Shown piece after piece: positions 1-9,690 of a stretch of 51,285 nucleotides of DNA. The stretch comes from Chara braunii (lineage: Eukaryota > Streptophyta > Charophyceae > Charales > Characeae). The notes under the pieces are model-generated. The model was not told the DNA's origin and did not search any database. It saw only the letters and a program-made list of their open reading frames with translations. Numbering within the stretch: the first letter of the stretch is position 1; every line of letters starts with the position of its first letter. The DNA lies in contig BFEA01000350.1 of NCBI GenBank assembly GCA_003427395.1, positions 974,873 through 1,026,157 on the forward strand, in the 5' to 3' direction. The position numbers and the translations under genes were made by a program.

Positions 1-198
1 GGGGGGGGGGTGCGTGTGTGCATGTGCATGTGCGTGTGTGTGTGTGTGTTTTTGTGTGTGACAGTCTCTGTGTATGTTCGCATATATGAATGTGTTTCTG
101 TGTCTGTCAGTGTTTGCTTGTGTGTTTGTGTGTGTTTTTGTTTATTTCTGTGTGTGTTAATGTGTGTAGAAGTGTATGTTTGTATGTGTGGCTGTTGA
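1..198. repeat. GT-rich microsatellite
   Basis: The sequence opens with a G run and then an imperfect GT/TGTG tract with scattered interruptions. Frames through it give only Cys/Val repeats, so I do not treat them as protein. Confidence 0.9.
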
Positions 199-2310
199 GG
201 GTCACCCTCCTGATGAGGCGGTGCAAGTCCGCCGAAACAGCAATGATAGGCTCGCTTCACAACAAGTAATAGGTAAGTCTCCAACCCCCCCGGTTGCCCT
301 CACGCTACTTCCATTGATATGATGACCAAAATCGAATGAATCTTCCTCTAGATCACGAAAGTATACAGGACTACACACGTGTGCGTGTGTATGTGTGTGT
401 GTGTGTGTGTGTGCGTGTGTGTGTGTGTTTGTTTGTGTGTGCGTGTGTGTTCGATCGATCGATCTCCAAAGAGAGAGAGAGAGAGAGATGCTACGCCTGC
501 ACACGGGTCCCATTTGAGGGGCCCGACGGTTGCTAAGGGTCCCCCAAGCCGTGTACCAAACAGCACGCGCGCTGAAGGCCCGCGGTGGCCCTATTTCTGT
601 CTGTTCAAGCGCCGTTTCGGACTTGCACCCCAAGATAGGTACTTGGGAAATAAGAGTATCTGCATAAGAAAAAATAATAATAATTGTTACGATTTTTGTC
701 ATTCCCAAAGTAAAAAATCACAATGAAAGACAATGCCACACAATTTCAAAAGAAATGAAACCACTTGCAAAGAGATAAATACCAAAGAAGAAAGAAAGAA
801 GAAGAAGAAGAAAAAGAAGAAAAAGAAGAAGAAGATGTTTCTAGAGTAGATGACATAGTGGTCATACCTAGCCTAAGTCGGGTAATGGCCCCCGTATCTT
901 GAAGTTTGTAAGAATTTCTCAAATATGATTTTCGTTGGGACACCGTACCGGGTGCCCAGCACGTGCTGCTCCCCACGAATAGATTGGAGCATGTTCCCAA
1001 AAGAAAAGAAAGAAGATGTACACCAGCAAAACCAATGACAAATCCCCATTCTCTCTCCACGTTCCCCCTCCTCCTTGACTTTGACAATCTTATTCTTCTT
1101 CCCAATAATAATGATAACTATGAATGAATGAACCATAATCAATATCCGAAGTTCCCTCTTACTGCTGACATACCAACAGGTCCACCATAGCCATGGCTTC
1201 CCCCTTCTTCCTCCTCTCACAAGCCTAAGCTATGACGGATTACTAAGGGCTATGAGGACAACACAAAGCAGTTATATTGCTGCTCCTCCTGTCGCAGCAT
1301 TACAAGTCTTCTTCGCACAACAACAGTTCATGACCTGGTCCTAGCCAGCGCAAACTTCCAGATCACAAGTATAGTGGCAAGCAGGTAAGTGCCACGATAG
1401 GCGTGGGCCGAGGAGGCCAGACCACCGAAGAAACAAGTATAAATAAAGAGGCAGCATCAAGCCATTCATTCATTCTGCCTGTGAGCCATGCGGATGTGCT
1501 GCTCAAGCGACTTATGCATCGGGGGTCTACAGGTACCCGAAGAAGAAGTGGGCCAAAAGGAGGAAGGAGTGACCACAGCCCCTAGCTTGCTCAGTGCGAG
1601 GAAGGAGATGGCAGCCATAGCTGGCACGTGTCGGTAGGAGGAAGAAGGCAGCCATAGATGCCATGTAGGAAAAAAATGTGTGTGTGTGTGTGAAGCGTGA
1701 TCCTACCTAGCATCTGAGTGTGTGTTGCATGTGTGCAAACAAGTTGTTGGTGGATACAGTTGATAAGAAGGGAAACTTGTTGGGCTATGAGCACTCGAGC
1801 AGGCCATTTCGTGAGAAGTTGAATTCGAAATGTGTATCTAACCACGTTCTTATCTCTGAGTTTTGCGTGGGCACGAAGCACCAATCGTTGTGGGTTTACA
1901 TCGTTGTAGGGTGGGTGGAATAACGTCAACAGGTGCATTGTTACGTTTTTTTCTATGCCAAATATCTTTGACGTCTTCATTTCCCGTCTCCAACAACTTC
2001 ATACTCAGTTTGCAGTTATCGCTTCCTGTCTTGTCCGACTTCAGCGAAAAAAAATTATTTCGCTTGTACATGCTTATGACAAACTCTTATCCATAACTGC
2101 ACAAGCAAGACATCACAACATGAAAGTATAAATGTGGTGTAGCGATGCATGGTAGTTGTTGAACTTTGGAGACACGCTGAAATTCAAAATATATCAAATA
2201 TTATTATACTATTGATCATCATCAATAATGACATTTATATAAACGACATATCCGCAACTATTACATTATCATCAACCATCCAATGATTCCATTCGAACGC
2301 ATGGACTAGC
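199..2310. other. Non-coding or unresolved host DNA with microsatellites
   Basis: No gene is secure here. A GT/GATC/GA compound microsatellite lies at about 379-490, a GAA/GAAGAA purine tract at about 790-836 and a short GT run near 1675-1693. Two plus-strand matches to the plant 5' splice consensus AG|GTAAGT occur at 271/272 and 1385/1386. A frame is open before the first of them (about 200-271), so small exons are possible. Nothing in the translations is recognisable. Confidence 0.5.
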
Positions 2311-2331
2311 ACACATGCAGCCACAACCACA

Positions 2332-2364
<33 letters not shown>

Positions 2365-2410
2365 CTCTGCCTTTCGTGCACACACACACACACGAACACT
2401 CCTCTGCCTT

Positions 2411-2443
<33 letters not shown>

Positions 2444-2540
2444 ACCACACGCGTACATAATTGCTTGCACACTCGCACACAGACACACACTCTCTCACTC
2501 ACTCACATGTTCACACATACGAGAGAGAGAGAGAGAGAGT
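2332..2540. repeat. CA then GA compound microsatellite
   Basis: Two CA blocks (about 2332-2400 and 2416-2445) share the phrase CTCTGCCTTTCGT, so the block itself was duplicated. A GA run at about 2521-2539 closes the tract. Confidence 0.9.
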
Positions 2541-2762
2541 CTGGCGCACTGTCGTGTATACAAAACGTTGCATATTACACACATGCCACATTTCAGGAAG
2601 ACACAGAACTTGCAGTTGTTTCTATGTGCGCCGTCTGCGAGCGGGACAAACGTTATCATTCTCCGGCGGGTCCTCAGGCCGCAGTGCAAAATCACTGTAA
2701 CAGAGGTTGGGCCAGCGCGCGCTCACAACTTCCTGAAACTTGGAGGGCAATCATTGTCGCCA

Positions 2763-3173
2763 TTAGACGTATCGACACATTCTTGCAAACGCACAATACA
2801 CAGCGTAACGATTCGTTTTGTTCCTTAGGTTCCGTCGCCCTATCAGGAGTCTCAAACAATCATCCATACGCTCATCCAGTCCGACGACCTGCACAACTCG
2901 TTTCATCCATATTGTAGCGTTTGACCATCTGTTGCGTATCTCATGCATTGCAATTTCCTCGTCTCTAAATGGAAACTCCTCATTTTCTTCTCCATATACA
3001 ACGGCCCTCTGAGGAGGTGGTGGAATCCTTTGCCGTCGTGGATGTGCATTTGCCATTTGTGACGCCCTGAAGCTGCAACATAATTTGTCCCGCATTAGTT
3101 GTACGACCCGCGAAATGCAAGCATTGATTTGCGTAACGCACATCTTTGGATCAATTTTTTGTTGTGACATCAT
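2763..3173 (-). CDS. Hypothetical protein exon, arginine-rich, helical
   Basis: This is a 136-residue minus-strand reading frame that I do not recognise. The middle is a proline stretch (about residues 49-53) followed by a charged, Trp-containing segment and a predicted amphipathic C-terminal half. It is followed downstream on the same strand by more coding-looking sequence broken by two stops. The TA microsatellite at 3177 lies directly upstream on the coding strand, so the block is probably one exon of a multi-exon gene that also includes the blocks at 3343-3820 and beyond. The start codon is not established. It could also be chance coding in AT-moderate DNA. Confidence 0.3.
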   Translation of the reverse strand: MMSQQKIDPKMCVTQINACISRVVQLMRDKLCCSFRASQMANAHPRRQRIPPPPQRAVVYGEENEEFPFRDEEIAMHEIRNRWSNATIWMKRVVQVVGLDERMDDCLRLLIGRRNLRNKTNRYAVYCAFARMCRYV

Positions 3174-3175
3174 AT

Positions 3176-3180
3176 ATACG

Positions 3181-3257
<77 letters not shown>

Positions 3258-3270
3258 AGAGAGAGAGAGG
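3176..3270. repeat. TA then GA microsatellite
   Basis: About 75 bp of nearly pure TA is followed by a short GA run. It sits between two minus-strand coding-looking blocks, as expected for an intron. Confidence 0.95.
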
Positions 3271-3342
3271 TGAAAAACACAAAACGTAAGGGCAAATAAA
3301 TATCAACAACATAGTCAGCTTACTATGTACGGTCGTAGGTCG

Positions 3343-3820
3343 TCAAACACGATTGATGAAATAACCGGTGAAATGTTCATTATTTGATGTAACATATGGT
3401 GCGCACAGTTCTACTCTCCACTGTCCATTTCGTGTGACTGTCTCTTCGTGACGTTCAAGGATTGTCGTCACCATAGGATGAATGACGTCGTACAATTTAT
3501 CGCCACGTGTTGCTCTGACACAGGAGTCGTTGAAGTAGGAGGTCGGTTTCAACATTACAACACGAATATGAAGCATCGTGCGTCGGAAGTAATATATCTC
3601 GATGGTGAATCTCACCTTCGGTGCCTCCCCCACCATGACCAGGATATGCATGGTATCGACTTTATCCCTCCATCGGTATTCTTCCAATTCTGGTGGATGT
3701 TGCGCTGACATTGGGCTCATTAGTTGATAATATTCGGCCAGTTCGGCGTTTGTGACCTGAGATGTGCAGAAAAGTCCCACGATTTTGACTGGCATTGTCT
3801 TCGATGTCCGTGCCACAACT
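3343..3820 (-). CDS. Copy 1 of a GDKLYD-core protein family (exon)
   Basis: On the minus strand an intron-like acceptor (TTGCATAAACAG) leads into an open block of about 158 codons ending at a stop at 3343. The family is unknown to me. The C-terminal half contains the core RGDKLYDVI followed by a helix-like stretch. The same core appears as KGDKLYDII at 5987-6472 and, more diverged, as NDGDLVADII at 5280-5700. Upstream of the core all three have a hydrophobic strand-like region. Length and order of conserved parts agree with copy 2 over about 120 residues. The three blocks are either repeated exons of one gene or tandem gene copies. No catalytic residues can be assigned and no function is proposed. 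Confidence 0.45.
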
Positions 3821-3895
3821 CTGTTTATGCAAATACATATCATATGAAACCATACATATTGTTCATCAATGAACACATACGCATACGCTTATGTC

Positions 3896-3936
3896 ACACA
3901 CACACGCACACACACGAACACGCGCACACACACACA

Positions 3937-3967
<31 letters not shown>

Positions 3968-4035
3968 GCACAGATAGAGATAGAGACAATAAGAGACTGA
4001 GAAAGACAGGGCGAGAGAGACAAAGAGATAGATAT
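3896..4035. repeat. CA then GATA/GAGA compound microsatellite
   Basis: A CA tract runs to about 3969 and passes into GATAGAGA-type purine repeats. Confidence 0.95.
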
Positions 4036-4354
4036 ACAAAATTTTTATCTTCATTTTTATTATTTCCGTTTTTCGGATTGTATTTCTGACCACACAAAAT
4101 GAGCATCTCTGAATTCCTGGCCACACAAAATCCAACACACCGGTGGTGGAACATTTCCAATCCCGACAATCCTATAGCAGTGGCCCGTGAAAAACCCGGA
4201 AACACCCAAACCTGTAATGTGTCCTTACCGAACAGCACCCCCATGGGGCTCCATTCGAAACAGGCACACATAAAGCGCAAAAAAACGAAAGACACATCAA
4301 GGGACCCCCATAGAAAGATGGCGTGCTGATGAAATATTTTTTGTCAAAGCACCA

Positions 4355-5149
4355 CTATTTAGACGATGCGGACGAGTCAGGCTCCATACTCATTGCCCTG
4401 CGTAAGTGATCTGCAACGCCTGTCACAGCACGGTGGTTTGCGTCAGGTGACATGACCGCCACTACTGATGGCGATCTGCTACCACAGGGCGTGGACACAT
4501 GCCTCTGCAAAGATGTTCGGTAAGGGTTGTTCGTTGCCAAATTACTGAGGGACATGGTGACGCTCGCCACAGCTCCTCCTCGCCCGTCCCCAGGGCTGTG
4601 CACAATGCTCACATAACTGTCTCGATCTGACCCTGAATTGAATGAGCCCCCTTCGTATACCGACAATTGCTGCTCTAGACACGCCACCTCATCCCGCAGG
4701 ACAGTGATCGTGCTCTCGAGGGCTTCTGCTTTTGAAACTGCCACACCCTCTCTCATAGAAGCCTTGTCCACCTCATCTCGCAAACACTTCAACTCTTCCA
4801 CCATAGCGGACATGCGTGTGAAGAGAGCACCTCTCTTGCGTGCGAGCTCATGTGCTTGTTCTATCATCCGCCTGTGGGTCAGCGCGAAATCACCCGCCAT
4901 TTCCACGACATCGGTGATATTGGAAAGCGGGGAGGACGACATCCCTCCTTGCAGATTTGTAATGCCACCCAACCCTCCCCCCCCCTCCACCCCCCTCCAA
5001 CCCGATGAGATACGTGCAACAAGGCCGTTACGCATGACACATGCGGATGGACAAACGTCAGATGGAAAGAACCCCATGATAATACAAAAGACAGAACAAA
5101 ACAAAATAAAAGACACACCCACGGGAAAAACCCTTTGAAGTAAAATCAA
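4355..5149 (-). CDS. Coiled-coil protein, likely last exon
   Basis: This is a minus-strand open frame of 264 codons ending at 4355. The first 50 or so residues are low in coding character and may be intron. A better start or exon beginning lies near the methionine at about 5037 (MRNGLV). Residues about 85-165 form a charged heptad-like coiled coil rich in Glu, Lys, Leu and Ala (for example ALESTITVLRDEVACLEQQL). The C-terminal 95 residues are Ser/Pro-rich and look disordered. It resembles the coiled-coil block at 6864-7259 in style, but I see no clear alignment. It lies between copies 1 and 3 of the GDKLYD-core family on the same strand, so it may belong to the same transcript. The function is unknown. 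Confidence 0.45.
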   Translation of the reverse strand: MILLQRVFPVGVSFILFCSVFCIIMGFFPSDVCPSACVMRNGLVARISSGWRGVEGGGGLGGITNLQGGMSSSPLSNITDVVEMAGDFALTHRRMIEQAHELARKRGALFTRMSAMVEELKCLRDEVDKASMREGVAVSKAEALESTITVLRDEVACLEQQLSVYEGGSFNSGSDRDSYVSIVHSPGDGRGGAVASVTMSLSNLATNNPYRTSLQRHVSTPCGSRSPSVVAVMSPDANHRAVTGVADHLRRAMSMEPDSSASSK

Positions 5150-5279
5150 ATAAGTGAAATTTCAATCCGACCTGCAGACACCCGTTTGCCCTGCCTACAT
5201 GCAACCATCCCCTGCCCCGCATCCATGTAGTGTTCGTTGAGCTGATGCGGGCCGTCCCGCCATAATGCACATGTGCTTC

Positions 5280-5700
5280 TCACCGATGACGAAACCACCG
5301 ATTATCATCCTCCGGGTCCCAAACCTTCACCAACCCATGCATGTATGGTCTGCCCCCCAGCGGGTGATGCAATACTGTCCTGTAGAGAGGGGTGTCCGCC
5401 ATCTTACCATCGTGCTCCTCGGCTATGACCGACACCACATGCCAGATTATGTCCGCAACAAGGTCACCGTCATTACAATCCCAGTAGTCCGGGATGACGT
5501 CGTGCAATTTGAAGGCAAAAAGATGACATCTGACAGCAGATCACCATCGTCGTCTCCCATCGCCGCCATCAACTCCATGGCATACAACCCGCTGACGTGC
5601 ACGTCGGCCGACCGGTCCGTATGAGCGATGACGTCCGCACTCAACACCAATTCGGACTTGCCATGTGTTTCAGAAGATACGACATGTTTAAGTACATATG
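5280..5700 (-). pseudogene. Copy 3 of the GDKLYD-core family, frameshifted
   Basis: Two overlapping minus-strand frames together resemble copies 1 and 2. The upstream frame (about 5700-5490) carries a strand-like segment ending in DDDGDLLSDVI. The downstream frame (5507-5280) carries KLHDVIPDYWDCNDGDLVADII and then a His/Pro-rich end. One frame change between 5490 and 5540 would join them, which suggests an indel or an unrecognised small intron. The GDL motif appears in both frames, so a partial internal duplication is another reading. Similarity to the other copies is lower than theirs to each other. Confidence 0.35.
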
Positions 5701-5782
5701 ACAAAATAATTGCAAACAAAGAATTATCCCACACGTCACACACATATTCTATGAAGTCAACGAACCTATTGCTTGACGGGAA

Positions 5783-5786
<4 letters not shown>

Positions 5787-5840
<54 letters not shown>

Positions 5841-5980
5841 GTACATACATATGAAAATATGGATACATACATAGACCAGGGACGGAATGAGACGTACACA
5901 CGTATGAAAATATGGATATATACACAGACCAAAGACGAAACGAATCAGATTGCTCTCTCTCTCTCTCTCTCTCGTTCTTT
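5787..5980. repeat. GA microsatellite, short direct repeat and CT run
   Basis: A GA tract at about 5787-5837 is followed by a direct repeat of about 48 bp (ATATGAAAATATGGAT... present twice, about 5848 and 5902). A CT run at about 5954-5973 closes it. This fits an intron between copies 2 and 3. Confidence 0.85.
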
Positions 5981-5986
5981 AGTAAG

Positions 5987-6472
5987 TCATTCCAAGTCTG
6001 GAATGACATTGCCGTGGAAATCATTTGCTCCATAATAAACAGGATGTAGTTTCGCGGTCCAGAACAACATGTTCATGTGATCAGGAAACTCTTGGATGAT
6101 CTTGCGAAGCACCATCAGTATGATATCATATAATTTATCCCCCTTCCTCTCATGAGTGTTGGGGGGAAAACAATGACCTTTAGATGTAATTATAAACTCA
6201 ACCCATTGCAAATGACCGAGAACAAAATGTAACTTCATAGTTAAGGTTAAACCCAACAAGCCGCCGACAAGAACCGTCAAGTCACGTGTTTCCTCGACAT
6301 CGCCAGCAACCCTTTTAATGACATGGCACACGTCCGCTCGATGTCGCATACTAATATTATCAAGAATCAACACTGGCAACGTCAATTCCATTTGCCCAGT
6401 CACATAGGTAGTATGCATACTTGATGAATACGTTCGAAAAGATGGTACGAGGATTATTGCGGTCTTCACTGA
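5987..6472 (-). CDS. Copy 2 of the GDKLYD-core family (exon)
   Basis: A pyrimidine-rich stretch ending GCACTGTTCAG on the minus strand marks a plausible acceptor near 6473. The open frame then runs about 160 codons to a stop at 5987. It has a hydrophobic segment (about residues 60-95, with LVGGLLGLTLT) and then the core KGDKLYDII with a helix. It aligns with copy 1 from its acceptor to near its end. A second overlapping frame at 6360-6545 is also open but shows no relation to copy 1, so I take it as a shadow. The function is unknown. Confidence 0.45.
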   Translation of the reverse strand, partial: SVKTAIILVPSFRTYSSSMHTTYVTGQMELTLPVLILDNISMRHRADVCHVIKRVAGDVEETRDLTVLVGGLLGLTLTMKLHFVLGHLQWVEFIITSKGHCFPPNTHERKGDKLYDIILMVLRKIIQEFPDHMNMLFWTAKLHPVYYGANDFHGNVIPDLE

Positions 6473-6624
6473 CGTCTGAACAGTGCGTTGTAAGAGAAAA
6501 AATGTAATAAAAAGTATGAGAATATGATTGATAAAAACAAACCAATTACCGCTATACCATTTCTTAACGATATTCAAACAACACAATACACATAGTGCTT
6601 ATATATATTCAGAATAACATGAAT

Positions 6625-6685
6625 TAATGGATGAATGGATGGATGGATGGATGGAAGGATTGATGGGTGAAAGGATGAATAGATG
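6625..6685. repeat. GATG/GGAT tetranucleotide repeat
   Basis: An imperfect ATGGATGG array, decaying at its right end. Confidence 0.85.
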
Positions 6686-6863
6686 GATTAAAGAACTCAG
6701 TTTTTTACATGTCATATATTTGTCTCAACTTATAACTCAGTTTTTGTACACGCCAACTGTTTATATTCATGAACTAAGTAACTTAGATATACACAAATTA
6801 AGAATTGGGGGACAATAATTGAAAAACACAGAATGTAGAGAAGGTGATAAAGACTTCAATCCT

Positions 6864-7259
6864 TCAAAATCCAAGTCCGCTTGGGGCAATTGTTGTGCTC
6901 CCTTTCGGATACCGTCCACATATAGGACAACGCTTTTCTTTTGCGACATGACGGTAATCTCTGACAGGTGATGTTGAGGAGTTGTTTTGAACCTGTTTTG
7001 AGTCGACCATCGCACGTTTAACATTGGAAGATTTGTTTTGCATCTCCTTTTCACGTTGTGAAAGTCGTTTCTCGCGCTCCTGCAGCGATATTTCCATTGC
7101 AAGCAAATCTGCATGCACACTGCGAACTATTTCCATCGTATTTCGAATAGAAGTAGTTGCCACTTCAAAATCATGCACTACACTTTGCGATGAGCGTTGT
7201 TCATGATACAAATTGCAATGAGGACAAGAACAACGTTTACCCTGGCTTGATGTTATGTC
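6864..7259 (-). CDS. Coiled-coil protein exon with a cysteine pair cluster at each end
   Basis: On the minus strand TATTGAAAG| is a possible acceptor at 7260. The frame is open to a stop at 6864, about 130 codons. The N-terminal end has CSCPHC followed by LYH, a likely zinc-binding cluster. A charged coiled coil follows (about residues 45-85, with LQEREKRLSQREKEMQ). Near the end is CPICG, a second cysteine pair, and then a Gly/Ser tail. The order zinc site, coil, zinc site does not match a family I can name. It is downstream on the same strand of the CtIP/Sae2-like block at 7541-8010 and may be a separate gene, because the Sae2 domain is normally C-terminal. Confidence 0.45.
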   Translation of the reverse strand, partial: DITSSQGKRCSCPHCNLYHEQRSSQSVVHDFEVATTSIRNTMEIVRSVHADLLAMEISLQEREKRLSQREKEMQNKSSNVKRAMVDSKQVQNNSSTSPVRDYRHVAKEKRCPICGRYPKGSTTIAPSGLGF

Positions 7260-7354
7260 CTTTCAATACAACAATAAAGGAAACACACTCACGTACGTAC
7301 AACAAATGAAGATTTTGTAAGACATAACTTTGTGTCGATATACCCAATGAGATA

Positions 7355-7402
7355 CTGTCTGTCTGTCTCTCTTTCTCTCTCTCAATCTATCTATCTATCT
7401 AC
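7355..7402. repeat. CTGT / CT / ATCT microsatellite
   Basis: Three short simple repeats follow one another (CTGTCTGT, TCTCTC, ATCTATCT). Confidence 0.85.
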
Positions 7403-7540
7403 TGACGTACTATGTATCTTTTTCTTGTTAATTTTATATATATTTCAGTTTATCTATTATGTGTATAGTTTTTTGTTTGTTGAGGCATGCATTAATCTTT
7501 CTTGGGATAATCACGGCACGGAATCCAGGAAGTCCAAATC

Positions 7541-8010
7541 TCAAAAACCAAGATGGGTGTTCGACAGACATTGGTGACCACGATGCCTTGACGCCTCACT
7601 GACAATCTCCCGCCTTTCTTCGCCTTCAAGTTCCAAAGCATCAAGAAAACGTTTGCAGTCATTGCACTCATGTCCAGGAAGGAGATTTATTATGCTCTTG
7701 TGACGACATGTGAAAACGCGTTTGGGTGGAGGAGGACGACCTCTGTCCCCTGTCGATTTGTGAAGGTATGACCGACCGAATTGCTCTATAGCAATATTGA
7801 GGCTTTCCCTGCCAGCTGCGGTAGATTCTTCTTTCGACCTAGTTGAACGATGTATCCGAATAACATTAGTATTTACTGCATTATGCACATAGATGTCTGC
7901 ACTACGTGGTCGGGTTGGGCGCTTCATTGCCGATGCCACAAACTCACACTTGCGGTGGAGGGTGAGAGTCTTGCAACGGTCTTGATTCTCGGTATGCGAT
8001 ATTTCGAGAG
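7541..8010 (-). pseudogene. CtIP/Sae2/COM1 C-terminal domain, premature stop
   Basis: CtIP/Sae2/COM1 proteins activate the MRE11 nuclease complex for DNA-end resection in the nucleus. The C-terminal domain is recognised here by LPGHECNDC (the LPGHxCxxC zinc-binding start), then about 20 residues with an ERRE stretch, then the conserved SRHR motif and an NT followed by GF. In the family GF is followed by Trp and a short strand ending the protein. Here the Trp codon position is TGA (7543-7541), after which the same frame continues DLDFLDSVP, as the family would. The frame is open upstream to about 8010 and includes a basic Pro-rich linker. A foldback repeat interrupts the gene just upstream (8037-8445). 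A TGG-to-TGA change is the simplest reading, so the gene or copy is probably inactive. The family call is fairly firm; orthology is not shown. Confidence 0.65.
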
Positions 8011-8036
8011 AAGGTTAACAACAGTCGTATTTTTCA

Positions 8037-8445
8037 TCACCACTTCAGGACACCCTTCACCATTTCAGGATGCAGCCTGCCTAAACAAGTGGTTTTCCGA
8101 GTCTTCGGACCTTTCACCACTTCAAGATCATTCAGGTCTGAAAATCCTGAATGGTCCTCAAGCGGTGAAAACTCCGAAGACCCTGAAAACCACCTGCTTA
8201 GGCAGGCTGCATCCTCAAGTGGTGAAGGGTGGTTTTCATGGTGTTCGGACCTTTCACCACTTCGAGACCATTCAGGATTTTCAGACTGCCCAAAACTCTC
8301 ACTTGACCACTTCAGGACACCCTTCACCGCTTCAGGATGCAGCCTGCCTAAACAGGTGGTTTTCAGGGTCTTCGGACCTTTCACCAGTTCAGGACCATTC
8401 AGGATTTTTAGACTGCCGAAAACTCTCACTTCAGAATTTTTATTC
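8037..8445. repeat. Foldback repeat: two inverted arms plus a third direct copy
   Basis: A unit of about 100 bp starting near CACTTCAGGACACCCTTC (8039) contains GGATGCAGCCTGCCTAA. Its inverted copy follows at about 8146-8235 (TTAGGCAGGCTGCATCC), giving a long hairpin. A direct copy of the first arm returns at about 8296-8400. Short words such as TTCAGGA and CCTGAA recur throughout. No flanking target duplication was identified. Confidence 0.8.
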
Positions 8446-8479
8446 CTGAATTTTCAACTACCCGATAACCGCTTGTGGA

Positions 8480-8728
8480 TATTTCGCCACAGGAGTTGCG
8501 CACCATAATATCAGTCTCGCGCATATGTTTTTCATTCGCAGACGTCACACTATGTCCAGTGTCCGTCGCCGTGTCAGTGACTCACAAACCTAGCTTCGTA
8601 GAGCGAACAGTTAGGGACGCTGCCTCAATGGCAGCTCTAGCGACTTGTAAGTTCTCCTTTGCATGTGTCAGTCCTGCTTGAATACTGTGATGTGATCTCA
8701 CATTGGAGACATATTGTTTTCCCTCCAT
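8480..8728 (-). pseudogene. Short helical exon with in-frame stop
   Basis: On the minus strand TTTGTTTGTTGCAG|CC is a good 3' splice site directly before ATG (8728-8726). A frame of 48 codons follows, Ala/Arg-rich and helical, to TGA at 8584-8582. The same frame then continues for about 33 more codons with similar composition. It lies upstream of the CtIP/Sae2-like block on the same strand, so it could be an N-terminal exon of that gene, which in the family is helical. No family motif is seen, so this is a weak call. Confidence 0.3.
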
Positions 8729-8893
8729 GGCTGCAACAAACAAATAACCACACACAATGCATTACAAATTTCGCACCCTAATGCAAGGACACGCTGAAGG
8801 AGGTGCATGTTCATGTACATGTATTATAATGACCTCGCAGCAAAGACAAATTTATCAAACTTTCGAGCACGCCATCATAAAAATAACGAACGC

Positions 8894-8895
<2 letters not shown>

Positions 8896-8929
<34 letters not shown>

Positions 8930-8968
8930 ATTTCTCTCTCTTTATCTCTCTCTCTCTCTCTCTCTCCA
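8896..8968. repeat. CT microsatellite
   Basis: CT tract interrupted by two TTTAT/TTTCT phrases. Confidence 0.95.
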
Positions 8969-8969
8969 T

Positions 8970-9690
8970 TCCATATATGCTTATTTAAATGTATTTCTTT
9001 ATATGATAGTGTATGTTGTTGTTTGCTGCGCAGCAAGTGACAACAAATGGTACTAGAAGTAAATTATGAAACTCATGGGCATCATCAACTTTCGCACTTG
9101 CACTATGCTTATTCGTATTCTTGGAAAGGCATGACTGTGGGGAAAAATGTACGGAGAAACATTTTTCAGCTGTGGTCTCTTTGGGAGGACAAATCACGAC
9201 CACGTATGTGCGTAAGACATACATGGCGGTAGGTGGGCAGGTAGCCAAGTAGGTAAATTGTACGTGGGATACGTAGGTAGGTAGGTACGTAGACAGGCAA
9301 TGGTAGCCTGCTTCGTATGTAAGTATGGGAGGCAGGTTGGAGAGACAATTAGATAGCACGGTGTCGGGCGGCTGCCTACCAGCCAAAGGTTTTTTCTTTG
9401 AAATAAAAAATAATTTTTTTTTCTTTTGCTGTTTTTGCGTGGTTTTGACGTATGCATGCGTGTGGATGTGGTGTATGTGAATATCCTCGGGTATCCGGGT
9501 CTTCGTACTAACTCTTCGTATTGGCTGAGTGGCGGTTCGAACCTTTGTCGCAAGCAGGCCCGAGCAGATTCGAGAGAAAGGAATTTCGGTACCTGGGACG
9601 GGGATCAGGGATTGGTAAATGATTTTTTGGGCAAATTGTGAAAAGACCATGGGGCAAGGCCAATAATAAATGAGAGATCATGGTTTACGA
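8970..9690. other. Unassigned DNA with a GTAG-type simple repeat
   Basis: An imperfect GTAG/GGTA repeat lies at about 9226-9300. A T-rich run is at about 9389-9425. No convincing exon is seen on either strand. Base composition turns distinctly GC-rich near 9690, where element A appears to begin. Confidence 0.5.

Noticed and set aside
10-536. Long frames of Cys/Val or Thr/His repeats around GT/CA tracts
   Set aside because: They arise only from dinucleotide repeats, which stay open in several frames.
9519-9545. TGGCTGAGTGG next to GGTTCGAACC, like tRNA A and B boxes
   Set aside because: The boxes touch, with no room for the anticodon arm, and no acceptor or T stem forms. At most it is a tRNA remnant.
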